The notes beneath the pieces are model-generated. The model did no database searches and was not told the origin of the DNA. It saw nothing but the letters and a program-made list of their open reading frames with translations. A DNA stretch of 54,500 bases, from contig PMHO01000028.1 in assembly GCA_003156715.1 (NCBI GenBank), forward strand, positions 840 through 55,339. The letters are read 5' to 3'. Every line of letters begins with the position of its first letter. Position 1 is the first letter of the stretch. A program made the position numbers and the translations under genes. This DNA is from Candidatus Tityobacter terrigena (GTDB taxonomy: Bacteria > Vulcanimicrobiota > Vulcanimicrobiia > Vulcanimicrobiales > Vulcanimicrobiaceae). This document shows positions 18,328-26,590 of this stretch, piece after piece.

Positions 18328-19109
18328 GCGGTGACGCTGCGGCGCAGCCCGTGGTCGACCCCGGCATCGATGGGGAACGGCGCATCCTCATGGAAGGCCT
18401 CGTGAAGCACTACGGTTCGCGCACCGTGGTCGACGGCGTGAGCGCGGCCGTGCGCACCGGTGAGATCGTTGGTTTACTCGGGCCCAACGGCGCCGGAAAA
18501 ACGACGACGTTCTATATGGTCGTCGGGCTCGTAAAACCGGACGGCGGAAAGGTGACGCTGCACAACGGTGGTGTGGGCCTCGACCTTACCGGGTTGCCGA
18601 TGTACCGCAGAGCTCGTTCGGGGATCGGTTACCTCGCGCAGGAGAATTCAATCTTTCGCAAGCTAACGGTCGGCGACAACATCCGCTTGATTTGGGAGAT
18701 GCACGGCGTAACGCGCCGCGAGCAAGAGCGCCGCCTGCCCGAGTTGCTCGATGAGTTCGGGCTCACGCGACTGATCGATTCGCGCGCGGACTCCCTTTCG
18801 GGCGGCGAGCGCCGGCGGGTCGAAATCGCCCGCGCGCTTGCGACCGAACCCGCCTTCCTTTTGCTCGATGAGCCGTTCACGGGGATCGATCCGATCGCGG
18901 TTGCCGACATCCAGTTGCTGATTCGCCAGTTGCGCGGGCGCGGGCTCGGCATTCTCATAACCGACCATCAAGTCCGCGAAACGCTCGCGATCGTCGATCG
19001 GGCCTATATTCTCAACGAGGGGCGTATCGTCGTCTCCGGGAGCGCGCAGGAAGTACTCGAATCGCCTGCGGCGCGTCAGTTTTATCTCGGCGAGGGATTC
19101 CGGCTGTGA
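18324..19109 (+). CDS. lptB: LptB LPS-export ABC transporter ATPase
   Basis: A 261-residue ATPase of the LptB2FG extractor. Walker A GPNGAGKTTT, Q-loop GIGYLAQENSIFRKLTV, signature LSGGERRRVEIARAL, Walker B FLLLDEPFTGIDP and H-loop ITDHQVRETL are all intact; the Q-loop SIFRKLTV wording is typical of LptB. About 20 extra residues precede the usual start. GTG 18324 overlaps the LptC-like stop, and the stop overlaps the permease start, so the three should be made in matched amounts. Confidence 0.95.
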   Translation: MSGDAAAQPVVDPGIDGERRILMEGLVKHYGSRTVVDGVSAAVRTGEIVGLLGPNGAGKTTTFYMVVGLVKPDGGKVTLHNGGVGLDLTGLPMYRRARSGIGYLAQENSIFRKLTVGDNIRLIWEMHGVTRREQERRLPELLDEFGLTRLIDSRADSLSGGERRRVEIARALATEPAFLLLDEPFTGIDPIAVADIQLLIRQLRGRGLGILITDHQVRETLAIVDRAYILNEGRIVVSGSAQEVLESPAARQFYLGEGFRL

Positions 19110-20284
19110 GCATCACCGGCGCCCTGCGTTCGAAACCGCTCGTGCGCGGCCTCCTCGAGCACCTTCGTCCGACGATCCTCGACCGTTACATGATCTCGGA
19201 GCTCGGCAACCCGTTCACCTTCGGGCTCTCGGCCTTTACGCTGATCTTCGCAGCCACCAACATCCTCGCAATCAGCCGTCTGGTCGCCGAAGAGCACGCG
19301 CCGCTGGGAGCTGCGGTCGAGTACTTCTTATGGCTCGTTCCGGAGATCGTGGTTACGGTCGTGCCGATGGCCATGCTGCTCGGCATGCTGCTCGCGCTGC
19401 AGCGCCTTTCCAGCGATAGCGAGATCACCGCTCTCAAAGCCGGCGGCATTGGTCTGGTACGGGCGGTGACGCCGCTGCTCATCGTCGGCTTTATCGTGTC
19501 CCTGATCGCGCTCGCACTGCAAGAGGGCGTCGTTCCGTACGCTAACGACCGCGCGGTTTTCCTGCGCGAAGAGGTGATCAAGCACGTCGGCGTCTTCGGC
19601 GGCGGCAGCCACACGGTGTTGACCTCGCTGCCGGGCGGCGGCCAACAGATGACCTACTTTCGCGGATACGATCAGGCCAGCCAGTCCCTGCTGTATGTCA
19701 CGATCATCAAATACGGCGCGGACAACGAGCCCCAGCTCATCATTTTCAGCGACCGCGGCAAGTTCGTCGCGCCTACGTGGACGTTCCAGAACGCATCCGA
19801 GTACCAATTCGGCGCCGACGGATCCACCTACTATTCGCAGGATCCGCAGCTGCGGGTCGACATCGGCGAGAAGCCGAACCAGATCGCCGAGCGCGCGGCC
19901 GACAACAACCGGGAGAGCATGAGCCGCTCGCAAATACGGGAGATCATCGACTCGGGTCAACTCTCGTCCCAGGAGATACGCGCGTACCAAACGACGTACG
20001 AGGAGAAGCTGGCCCGCCCGTTCGCGACCTTCGTCTTCACACTGATTGCCGTGCCGTTCGGTCTGCGACCCTCGCGCGGCGGCGGGACGGGCCTCGGCTT
20101 TGGCCTCGCCGTCGCGATCGTTTTCGTGTATTTCGTGATCGCTTCGACGTTCTCGGCGGTCTTCACCGGCCTGCCCGCGAGTTTGCCCGGAGGCTACGCA
20201 CTCTCGACGGCCGGCGCGTGGCTGCCCAATCTCATCTTTACCGGAATCGGGGCGGTCATGCTGCGCCGCGCGGCCGGCAGTTGA
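19106..20284 (+). CDS. LptF/LptG family permease (YjgP/YjgQ)
   Basis: A 392-residue inner-membrane subunit of the LPS extractor. Three membrane helices lie in the N-terminal half, a periplasmic beta-jellyroll of about 150 residues follows (strands such as TYFRGYDQASQSLLYVTI and LIIFSDRGKFVAPTWTF), then three helices at the end. The coupling region ALQRLSSDSEITALKAGGI after the second helix is conserved. Start 19106 overlaps the lptB stop. Proteobacteria use two different permeases, LptF and LptG; only one lies here, so either it forms a homodimer or the partner is elsewhere. A 16-base gap separates the next gene. Confidence 0.92.
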   Translation: MSITGALRSKPLVRGLLEHLRPTILDRYMISELGNPFTFGLSAFTLIFAATNILAISRLVAEEHAPLGAAVEYFLWLVPEIVVTVVPMAMLLGMLLALQRLSSDSEITALKAGGIGLVRAVTPLLIVGFIVSLIALALQEGVVPYANDRAVFLREEVIKHVGVFGGGSHTVLTSLPGGGQQMTYFRGYDQASQSLLYVTIIKYGADNEPQLIIFSDRGKFVAPTWTFQNASEYQFGADGSTYYSQDPQLRVDIGEKPNQIAERAADNNRESMSRSQIREIIDSGQLSSQEIRAYQTTYEEKLARPFATFVFTLIAVPFGLRPSRGGGTGLGFGLAVAIVFVYFVIASTFSAVFTGLPASLPGGYALSTAGAWLPNLIFTGIGAVMLRRAAGS

Positions 20285-20300
20285 GGGTCACGGCCTAGGC

Positions 20301-21245
20301 ATGGGGACGCTTGGCGGCATCCTCCTCGTGCTCGGCATCATCTCGCTGGCCGGCGTCATCGCGTACATCGGCGACCGCGTGGGTCACCAGGTGGGGCGCA
20401 AGCGCCTCACGCTTTTCGGCCTGCGTCCGAAGTACACCTCAACCATCGTAGCGGTCGCGACCGGGATGATGATTGCGCTCGTCGTGGTGGGGACGGCGCT
20501 GCTGGCTTCCGGCTATGCGCGGGCGGCCTTCTTCCGCCTCGGGGAAATCAACAACCGCGTCAACGAGCTCGAGGCGCAGGCCGAGGATCTGAACAAGCGC
20601 GTGCACGAGACCAACGTCGTCATCAACCGCGGCGACCTTTTGTACGGGCAATTCCTCCCGATCGCGCCGACCGAGTCGGCGGCGCAGCGCCTGACCAACC
20701 TCGAAACGTATTTCGACGCGGTCGTGGCGGCCGTGAACCGGCGCTACGTTCCGCTGCGGCTAAAGCCGTATCTCAAGAAGTCGAGCGATCCGGACGTAAG
20801 GCGCAAGCTCCAGGCGGTCCTCGACGACCCGAAGGTCCAAGGTTTTCTGTTGCGGGGACCGGTGCTGCTCATGCCGGTGGCCGATCAGAACCTCTTCGTA
20901 AACGACGAGATCCACTTCACCTTCGCGCCCTATGCAGACGAACTGCTCTTTACGGCGCATCAGCCGATCGTGAGCATCGAGGTCGATGGAGGCGTCTTGA
21001 TCAATCCCGGGATCGCCTACGGGCAGGCGCTGGCGGCCGCCCAGGAGACGGCCGTCAAGGTGGGCATGCCGACCTGGTTTGCCCGGCCCCTTGCGGCTCT
21101 GACCGAGGCCCAGGTCGAACAAACCACCGACGAGATCCGCCGCGGTCGCGGAAAGTACTATATCGTCGCTCGCGCCGCGGTCGACGTCTTTCCGCACACG
21201 GGAGGTTTTCCGGTGGAGTTCGTCCTCAGCCGCACGCCAAAATGA
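20301..21245 (+). CDS. DUF3084 domain membrane protein
   Basis: A 314-residue protein with a membrane helix at about residues 3-24, a motif YIGDRVGHQVGRKRLTLFGLRP, a second helix at about 50-72, and then a coiled coil (EINNRVNELEAQAEDLNKRV) leading to a soluble domain. This is the layout of DUF3084, a family best known in Cyanobacteria and other non-proteobacterial diderms, with no established function. It is followed with a four-base overlap by a YqgF/RuvX-like gene. Position at the end of an LPS export operon hints at an envelope role, but that is only context. Confidence 0.8.
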   Translation: MGTLGGILLVLGIISLAGVIAYIGDRVGHQVGRKRLTLFGLRPKYTSTIVAVATGMMIALVVVGTALLASGYARAAFFRLGEINNRVNELEAQAEDLNKRVHETNVVINRGDLLYGQFLPIAPTESAAQRLTNLETYFDAVVAAVNRRYVPLRLKPYLKKSSDPDVRRKLQAVLDDPKVQGFLLRGPVLLMPVADQNLFVNDEIHFTFAPYADELLFTAHQPIVSIEVDGGVLINPGIAYGQALAAAQETAVKVGMPTWFARPLAALTEAQVEQTTDEIRRGRGKYYIVARAAVDVFPHTGGFPVEFVLSRTPK

Positions 21246-21649
21246 ATCCTCCGGCCGTCCTGGGGATCGACCCCGGGACCCGTAAATGCGGCTACGCCGT
21301 CGTAGTCGAGTCCAGGAGCGCGCCGCTCGAACTAGGGATCGTGCCGACCGACGAGCTCTCCGGGCGGCTGCGGGAACTCATGATGCGCTTCACCTTGCGG
21401 GCGATAGCGCTCGGCGGCGGGACGCACGCCGATGCGATCGCCACCGTTGTCGGGGGCCTCGGTCTGCCGGTCCGGGTCATCGACGAGCGTGAGACGACCC
21501 TGCTCGCGCGCCGCCGCTATTTCAGCGCCAACCCGCCGCGCGGGTGGCGGCGCTTCGTCCCGCGCGGGATGCTGCTGCCGCCGCGGCCGATCGACGATTT
21601 CGCCGCGCTGCTCATCGCGGAGCGTCTGCTCGATATCGAGCGTCCATGA
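21242..21649 (+). CDS. YqgF/RuvX-like RNase H-fold protein
   Basis: A 135-residue protein with the three acidic blocks of the YqgF/RuvC fold: LGIDPGTRKCGYAV at the start, VIDERETTLLARRRYF in the middle (compare DERLTT of YqgF) and PIDDFAALLIAERLLD at the end. YqgF relatives process pre-16S rRNA or resolve DNA junctions. The protein is a diverged member: the central loop PRGWRRFVPRGMLLPPRP is unusual, so it may be a separate subfamily and the housekeeping YqgF may be elsewhere. It is translationally coupled to the DUF3084 gene and is the last gene of the long overlapping series. Confidence 0.7.
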   Translation: MNPPAVLGIDPGTRKCGYAVVVESRSAPLELGIVPTDELSGRLRELMMRFTLRAIALGGGTHADAIATVVGGLGLPVRVIDERETTLLARRRYFSANPPRGWRRFVPRGMLLPPRPIDDFAALLIAERLLDIERP

Positions 21650-21799
21650 GGCCAAGTACGGGGTTCGCCTACCCTACATTATAACCAGGGAAGGAGTAGC
21701 GTCGGGACGGTCGTAATCCGACCTCGGCAAGCGCTCAAAGGCGGTGTACTTTCGGCTCTCCGCGTCCTTGACGTGGGGGGCGTCGTTGCGGGACTCATT

Positions 21800-21825
21800 G
21801 GTGAAGGGAACTTCGAGGCTTCACC
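21800..21825 (+). promoter_or_regulatory. Hairpin in the leader of the SLH porin gene
   Basis: GGTGAAG (21800-21806) is followed after 12 bases by its exact complement CTTCACC (21819-21825), giving a seven-pair stem. It lies about 40 bases before the leader ORF and 75 before the porin ATG, inside the only long intergenic stretch (256 bases) of this half. No T-run follows, so it does not look like a simple terminator; it could shape the porin mRNA leader. Function unproven. Confidence 0.35.
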
Positions 21826-21867
21826 CTTCCGTCTCGTCCGGGAGCACGTCAAACTGGAGCGCCTGCG

Positions 21868-21909
21868 ATGAAGCTCTCGCTTCTGCCCCTATTCCTGGAG
21901 GACTTATGA
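21868..21909 (+). CDS. 13-codon leader ORF coupled to the porin gene
   Basis: ATG 21868 is preceded by GGAG at 21856-21859 (eight-base spacing) and encodes MKLSLLPLFLEDL. Its TGA (21907-21909) overlaps the porin ATG (21906) as ATGA, and its last codons contain the porin ribosome-binding site GGAGG (21897-21901). This is the layout of a leader peptide whose translation opens or blocks the next gene's start. The peptide is Leu-rich (6 of 13). Too short for statistical support, so it could be chance. Confidence 0.4.
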   Translation: MKLSLLPLFLEDL

Positions 21910-24617
21910 AGCGTCTCGCAAGCCTGGTCCTCGCCTCGGGCCTGCTGCTTGGTACGATGCTGGTTTTGGACCGGGCTGCTTTCGCGACTCCCTTTGCGGA
22001 CGTGCCCGCGAACCATTGGGCCTATCAGTACATCCAGAGCTTGGCCGCCGACGGCATCATCGACGGCTATCCCGATGGAAAATTCAAAGGCGACCGGCCG
22101 CTGACGCGTTACGAGATGGCGGTCGTGGTGGCACGGGTGATCGCCAAGCTGCAGGAAAACCAGCAGCCCGGCGTCTCGAAAGCCGACCTCGACAAGCTGC
22201 AGAAGCTGATCGACGCGCTCAAGGACGAACTCGACGCCCTCGGCGTTCGCGTGACCAACCTCGAAGATGCCGTCGACGCGCTCGACAAACGCACCAAGTT
22301 CGCGCAGTCGCTCTCGATGCACGGAACGTTCCTACCCAACGTGACGCTGCGCGAGCGGCCCGGAATCGAGCAGACGATCACGAACGGCGACGCTTCGACC
22401 GTGACGACCTATTATGGCAACGCTGTGGCGCCGGGAAAGACGACCTCGATCGACCCGTTCGTCAACGCCTTCATCACGAGCGACGACAGCAACAGCCCGT
22501 TCACGCAGGCCGGCTCCGGCGTGTTCATCCGCCAGGACAGCCGTTTCTCACTGGACTACGCGGTCACGCCCAACTTGACCGTATCGCTGCCCGTTCACAT
22601 CCTCAACTACGAGTATGGCGGCGACTTCACGCAGGACTCGCACTTCGACATCGAACCGAGCATCGACATCGGCCTCAATCAGGTCGGCGCCATCTCGAAC
22701 CTCCACTTCAAGTTCGGCGAAATCAACGACATGGCTTCGTCGCGAACCGGGCTGACGTTCCGTGCACCGTTCGGCACCGACTACGGCTACCCGTACGAAG
22801 TTCCGTACCAGCCCTGGCAGAAGGGAGTCGAAGTCTCGGGAACGGTTGCGGAGGGCGCATTCGGCTCGACCGATTTCCGCGCGTCGTTCACGCGCGTCGA
22901 CGACACGCTGCTCAACACGCAGACTGCCGTCACCGATCCGTCGATCGCCGCCTTTGGTTCGGACACGTACCTCTATCCCGTTGTGCCGCCGCAGGCCGGT
23001 TTCACGCAGTCGGGGCAGTCGCAAGCCTATCGCACCGATACGTTCAACGCGGGCTCCGGCACCCTGACGCAGGTCTTCCTGTCGCAGAAGGCGGTCGACG
23101 GCTCGGTCTACATCTCGTACTACGACGGGACGACCTTCAACCAGACAGGCGGCGTCGTCGGCGGCCCGTCGAATACGCTGCCCGCGTTCACCTATAACGA
23201 CGCGTACAATTCGGTCGTGTTCACCTCGCCGCTGCCCGCAGGCTCAGTGGTGTCGATTACCTATCGCGGTTTGACCGCGACCAACAATACGAACTACCAG
23301 CGCTACATGACCAACGTGCGCCTGAACGAGAAGTTCAAGGGTGCCCTCGACGGGCTCGAGGTCGGCGGCAGCTTCAATCGCATCTACGATTTCGTCGACA
23401 CGATGACTGACGGGACGTTGACCCAGGTCTTCCAGTCCTCGCCGACCGGTTACGGCCTGGTCAGCGACACCGTTTTCGGGGTCGACTTCCAGTACAAGGT
23501 GCCGTTCCAGATCGCAGGCCCGGGCTCAAATCCCGTGCTCTACGGCGAGACGGCCGCGAGCAAGTATACGCCCGACTACGAGAACGTGGCGCCGGTGGGC
23601 GACACGGCGGCCGTGGGCGGCGTCAAGGTGGCGTTCAACAAGGTCCAAGTCAACTTGCAGTACCAAAGCGTCGGGACCGATTTCTTCGACGGCGCGCCCT
23701 TCCGCTATTACGGCAATGCGCCCGCGCTCTTTGCCAACTACACGGGACCGTTCTTTCCCGATTTCTTCGGGTTCGGGAACAACCTAGGCATCAACCAGCA
23801 GTTCGACAACGCGTTCACACACATCGGCGCGACGGAAATCGGCGGCCCGACCTCGCTCAATCCCAACCTCACGTACGTCTACCCGATCTTCAATCCGTTC
23901 AAGGCCACGGGTCCGGAGTTCTATTCGGCCTTTGCGCCCAACACGGCCGGCCCCACGCTCTCGCTCAACGCACCGATCACGATCGGCGACATCACTTTCA
24001 CCACGCGCGCACAGTACTCGCATTTGCAGGAGCTGCAGCCCGATGCGTACGGCGCCCTAACCTATGGGCCGGCCTACACCTCCAACGTGCGGATGCAGTA
24101 CGATACCTGGACGCTGGGCACGCAGTTCTACTTACCGGTTTTTGGGCAGAAGCTCAACGGCAGCTTAAGTGGAAGCTACGAGACGCTCAAGCGAAACGAC
24201 CTGACGCCGTATCAGTACGTGCCGTGGAATCCTGCCACGCAAACGCAGGATCCGACCGCGTATGCGGCGGCGTTAGCCGCCTTCGGGGCGGCGGGCAGTC
24301 CCGTTTCCTTCTATCCCAACTACGTCAACGTTCGGCACATCACGCTCAGCGCGGCGGCCTCGCTGCCGCTGACGAGGGATCTAGCGCTGGGCGGCACGTA
24401 CTCGACGCAGCGTTACGGCGGATCGGACGGCACGACGGCCACCCAGAATATCTCCGAGCGCAAGGACTACTACACGGGCAGCTTGACCTATTCGATTCCG
24501 CGGACCAATTCGTCGATCTCGTTCGTGGCGCGAAACTACCGCTATGTCGACGATGTGGTTCCGAGCTTCAACTACAACGAGAACCGTCAAGACCTCAACT
24601 TCACGGTTCGCTTCTAG
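21906..24617 (+). CDS. SLH-domain outer-membrane porin (OmpM/Slp-like)
   Basis: A 903-residue outer-membrane protein. Start ATG 21906 follows GGAGG and gives a clean signal peptide (residues 1 to about 25, ending AFA); the frame is open 54 codons further upstream but those residues are not secretion-like. An SLH domain follows (~27-85, FADVPANHWAYQYI, DGIIDGYPDGKF, LTRYEMAVVVARVI), then a coiled coil (~95-135, LDKLQKLIDALKDELDALG), then a large beta-barrel rich in Tyr, Phe, Asn and Thr ending LNFTVRF with C-terminal Phe. In other diderms with this architecture, SLH binds peptidoglycan or its attached polymer and the barrel forms the general pore, tethering the outer membrane. Own leader and strong SD suggest high expression. 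Confidence 0.92.
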   Translation: MKRLASLVLASGLLLGTMLVLDRAAFATPFADVPANHWAYQYIQSLAADGIIDGYPDGKFKGDRPLTRYEMAVVVARVIAKLQENQQPGVSKADLDKLQKLIDALKDELDALGVRVTNLEDAVDALDKRTKFAQSLSMHGTFLPNVTLRERPGIEQTITNGDASTVTTYYGNAVAPGKTTSIDPFVNAFITSDDSNSPFTQAGSGVFIRQDSRFSLDYAVTPNLTVSLPVHILNYEYGGDFTQDSHFDIEPSIDIGLNQVGAISNLHFKFGEINDMASSRTGLTFRAPFGTDYGYPYEVPYQPWQKGVEVSGTVAEGAFGSTDFRASFTRVDDTLLNTQTAVTDPSIAAFGSDTYLYPVVPPQAGFTQSGQSQAYRTDTFNAGSGTLTQVFLSQKAVDGSVYISYYDGTTFNQTGGVVGGPSNTLPAFTYNDAYNSVVFTSPLPAGSVVSITYRGLTATNNTNYQRYMTNVRLNEKFKGALDGLEVGGSFNRIYDFVDTMTDGTLTQVFQSSPTGYGLVSDTVFGVDFQYKVPFQIAGPGSNPVLYGETAASKYTPDYENVAPVGDTAAVGGVKVAFNKVQVNLQYQSVGTDFFDGAPFRYYGNAPALFANYTGPFFPDFFGFGNNLGINQQFDNAFTHIGATEIGGPTSLNPNLTYVYPIFNPFKATGPEFYSAFAPNTAGPTLSLNAPITIGDITFTTRAQYSHLQELQPDAYGALTYGPAYTSNVRMQYDTWTLGTQFYLPVFGQKLNGSLSGSYETLKRNDLTPYQYVPWNPATQTQDPTAYAAALAAFGAAGSPVSFYPNYVNVRHITLSAAASLPLTRDLALGGTYSTQRYGGSDGTTATQNISERKDYYTGSLTYSIPRTNSSISFVARNYRYVDDVVPSFNYNENRQDLNFTVRF

Positions 24618-24675
24618 ACCGGCTGCAGAAGGGCGGGCGGGGGGTTCGCGCCCCGGCCGCGTCTAATTCGCGCTC

Positions 24676-25533
24676 GTGCGGACGGCCGTTATCGTCGCGG
24701 GGTCGGTGCTTTTGGTCCTTCTGGGAGCGTTGCAGGGCTTCGCGACGGTCTTACTTCGCAATTCCGCCGAGCCGGGAGCATGGTCGCTTCGTCTGCCGCC
24801 GGCGCTCGCGGCGCGCGTCGAGAGCTTTGAGACAAATCTGCCCCTTCCGCCGGCGCTGCGGATCGTTCAGGCACGCCGCGCGCTCGAAGCCCATCAATAC
24901 GATCTCGCGGCGCGCCGCATCGCGCGCCTTCCGGCCGGGAGCGACCGGGCGGCTTTGGCGGGGCGACTCTCCGAGGAGCGCGGCGACGAAACGACCGCCG
25001 TGCGGGACTACCTCGAAGCGGGCGATCTCAACGGGCTGGAGAGGCGAACCGACCGGCTCGAGGAGGCCGGCGATATCGCCGGGGCGCTGGCGCTGCAGCG
25101 GGCAACGGTCGATCGCCTCGCCGGCGACTTCACCCAGGGCGACGCCCTGGCGCAGGCTTACTACCGCTTGGGACGGCTCGAACAAGCGACGGCCTACGGT
25201 CTAACGCTCGGCTCGCAAGCACGTCACGACGAAGAGCTGCGCTCGTATGCAGCCTACAATAGCGCCGTAGCGCTCGCGCCGTTCGCGGAACGCTATTTGA
25301 TCGCAGCGGGAAACCAGGAGCTCAATCTGGGCGAACTGGAACGGGCCCGCGAGTTCTTCAAGCGCGCTCAAGGGGCCGACCCGACCAGCGTTCAGGCCCT
25401 CGTCGGTTACGGCGACATCGCTTTTCGGGCCGGTGACGTCGTCACCGCCCGCTCGTGGCTTGCACGCGCACGCCGGATCGATCCCAAAGCCGATGCCGTT
25501 GAGCGGCTAGCGCACAAACTCGGCGACGAGTGA
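24676..25533 (+). CDS. Membrane-anchored TPR-repeat protein
   Basis: A 285-residue protein starting at GTG 24676. One hydrophobic segment at about residues 5-27 acts as signal or anchor; the rest is helical with TPR-like repeats, clearest at the end: NQELNLGELERAREFFKRAQGADP and GYGDIAFRAGDVVTARSWLARARRIDP. TPR domains bind other proteins, and no enzyme motif is seen. It overlaps the following glycosyltransferase by four bases, which suggests a shared role in glycan assembly. The 58 bases before it hold a GC-rich run but no convincing terminator. Confidence 0.7.
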   Translation: MRTAVIVAGSVLLVLLGALQGFATVLLRNSAEPGAWSLRLPPALAARVESFETNLPLPPALRIVQARRALEAHQYDLAARRIARLPAGSDRAALAGRLSEERGDETTAVRDYLEAGDLNGLERRTDRLEEAGDIAGALALQRATVDRLAGDFTQGDALAQAYYRLGRLEQATAYGLTLGSQARHDEELRSYAAYNSAVALAPFAERYLIAAGNQELNLGELERAREFFKRAQGADPTSVQALVGYGDIAFRAGDVVTARSWLARARRIDPKADAVERLAHKLGDE

Positions 25534-26582
25534 GGGTCGCGCTCGATGCTCAGCTTGCGCTGGGCACGGCGACCGGCATCGGTGAATACGTAACGGGGTT
25601 AGCACAGGCGTTGCGGCGGCGCGGCGCCGACATTTCCCTCTTGCAGTGCCCGCGCCTGGACCCGTGGCGCTTCGACCGGCGCGTGTTGTGGGACCAAGTG
25701 TTGCTTCCGATAGCCGCGCACCGGGCGCGGCCCGACGTCCTGCACTGCGCTTCGGGGACGATGCCGGCGCTCGCGCCGCGAGCGACGGTCGTCACCGTGC
25801 ACGACATGGCGTGGCTGCGCGTGCAGCAGCACGCGCCTGCCTATGCGCGCGCATACTTCGGAGCGTTTCAACTCACGCGTTACCGCCGCGCCGCGCGGAT
25901 CGTCGTCGACTCATCGTTTTCACGCGACGAGTTTCTGAGGCTCGCGGCAGTCGATCCGGCGCGCGTCGAGGTCGTCTATCCGGGGGTCGCCAGAGACATC
26001 TGCGCGCTCGTGCGCTGCCCGCAGAGCGAGCCGCTGGCGCTCGTCGTCGGCACGATCGAGCGACGGAAGAACCTCGAGGTCGTGGTGCGCGCCCTGCAAT
26101 CGTTCCCGCGCATGCAGGTCGTTGCGTGCGGTCCGTTTACGCCGTACCGGGACGAGGTCGAGCGGCTTGCGCGCGCGTGCGGCGTCATCGAGCGTCTGCA
26201 TATGCCCGGATACGTCGGCCGCAGCGAGTTGCTCGCGCTGTATTCGCGCGCGACGCTGGTCGCGATGCCGTCGCGCTATGAAGGCTTCGGCTACGGCGCC
26301 GCGCAGGCGCAGTGCGCGGGCGTGCCCTTGCTGGCCGCAAGCGGCTCGTCGCTGCCGGAAATCGTGGCCGGGGCGGCGCCGCTGCTCGCGCCCGACGACG
26401 TTACGGCTTGGGTCGAAGCATTGCGCGCGCTGCTCGCCGACCCGGGCGCCGCCGAAGCCCGTGCCGCCGCGGCCCGCCCCGCCGCGATCGCCCGCTTCGC
26501 TTGGGCGCGCGCCGCCGCCGCAATGGAAACGATCTACCGCGCCACCCTAGACGAACGACAAGAGCAGCAGCGTTCGAGTTAG
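25530..26582 (+). CDS. GT4-family glycosyltransferase
   Basis: A 350-residue GT-B glycosyltransferase. The N-terminal acceptor domain starts ALDAQLALGTATGIGEYV (Gly-rich loop); the donor half has ALVVGTIERRKNLEVVV (family signature), GYVGRSELLALYSRATLVAMPSRYEGFGYGAAQAQ. The first Glu of the E-x7-E donor motif is present (EGFG), while the second position is Gln, a modest deviation. No signal peptide, so cytosolic face. It likely adds a sugar from a nucleotide donor to an envelope glycan. Start GTG 25530 overlaps the TPR gene. Only eight bases separate its stop from the end of the convergent gene. Confidence 0.88.
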   Translation: MRVALDAQLALGTATGIGEYVTGLAQALRRRGADISLLQCPRLDPWRFDRRVLWDQVLLPIAAHRARPDVLHCASGTMPALAPRATVVTVHDMAWLRVQQHAPAYARAYFGAFQLTRYRRAARIVVDSSFSRDEFLRLAAVDPARVEVVYPGVARDICALVRCPQSEPLALVVGTIERRKNLEVVVRALQSFPRMQVVACGPFTPYRDEVERLARACGVIERLHMPGYVGRSELLALYSRATLVAMPSRYEGFGYGAAQAQCAGVPLLAASGSSLPEIVAGAAPLLAPDDVTAWVEALRALLADPGAAEARAAAARPAAIARFAWARAAAAMETIYRATLDERQEQQRSS

Positions 26583-26590
26583 ACCCTAGC

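Noticed and set aside
21656..21685. Weak hairpin (GTA..GGGT / ACCCTAC) and TATAAC after the yqgF-like gene as terminator plus promoter.
   Set aside because: Stem is short with a bulge, no T-run follows, and no acceptable -35 lies 16-18 bases before TATAAC.
24618..24675. GC-rich run after the porin as a terminator.
   Set aside because: Only a four-pair stem can be drawn and there is no T-run; termination there is likely but not shown by sequence.
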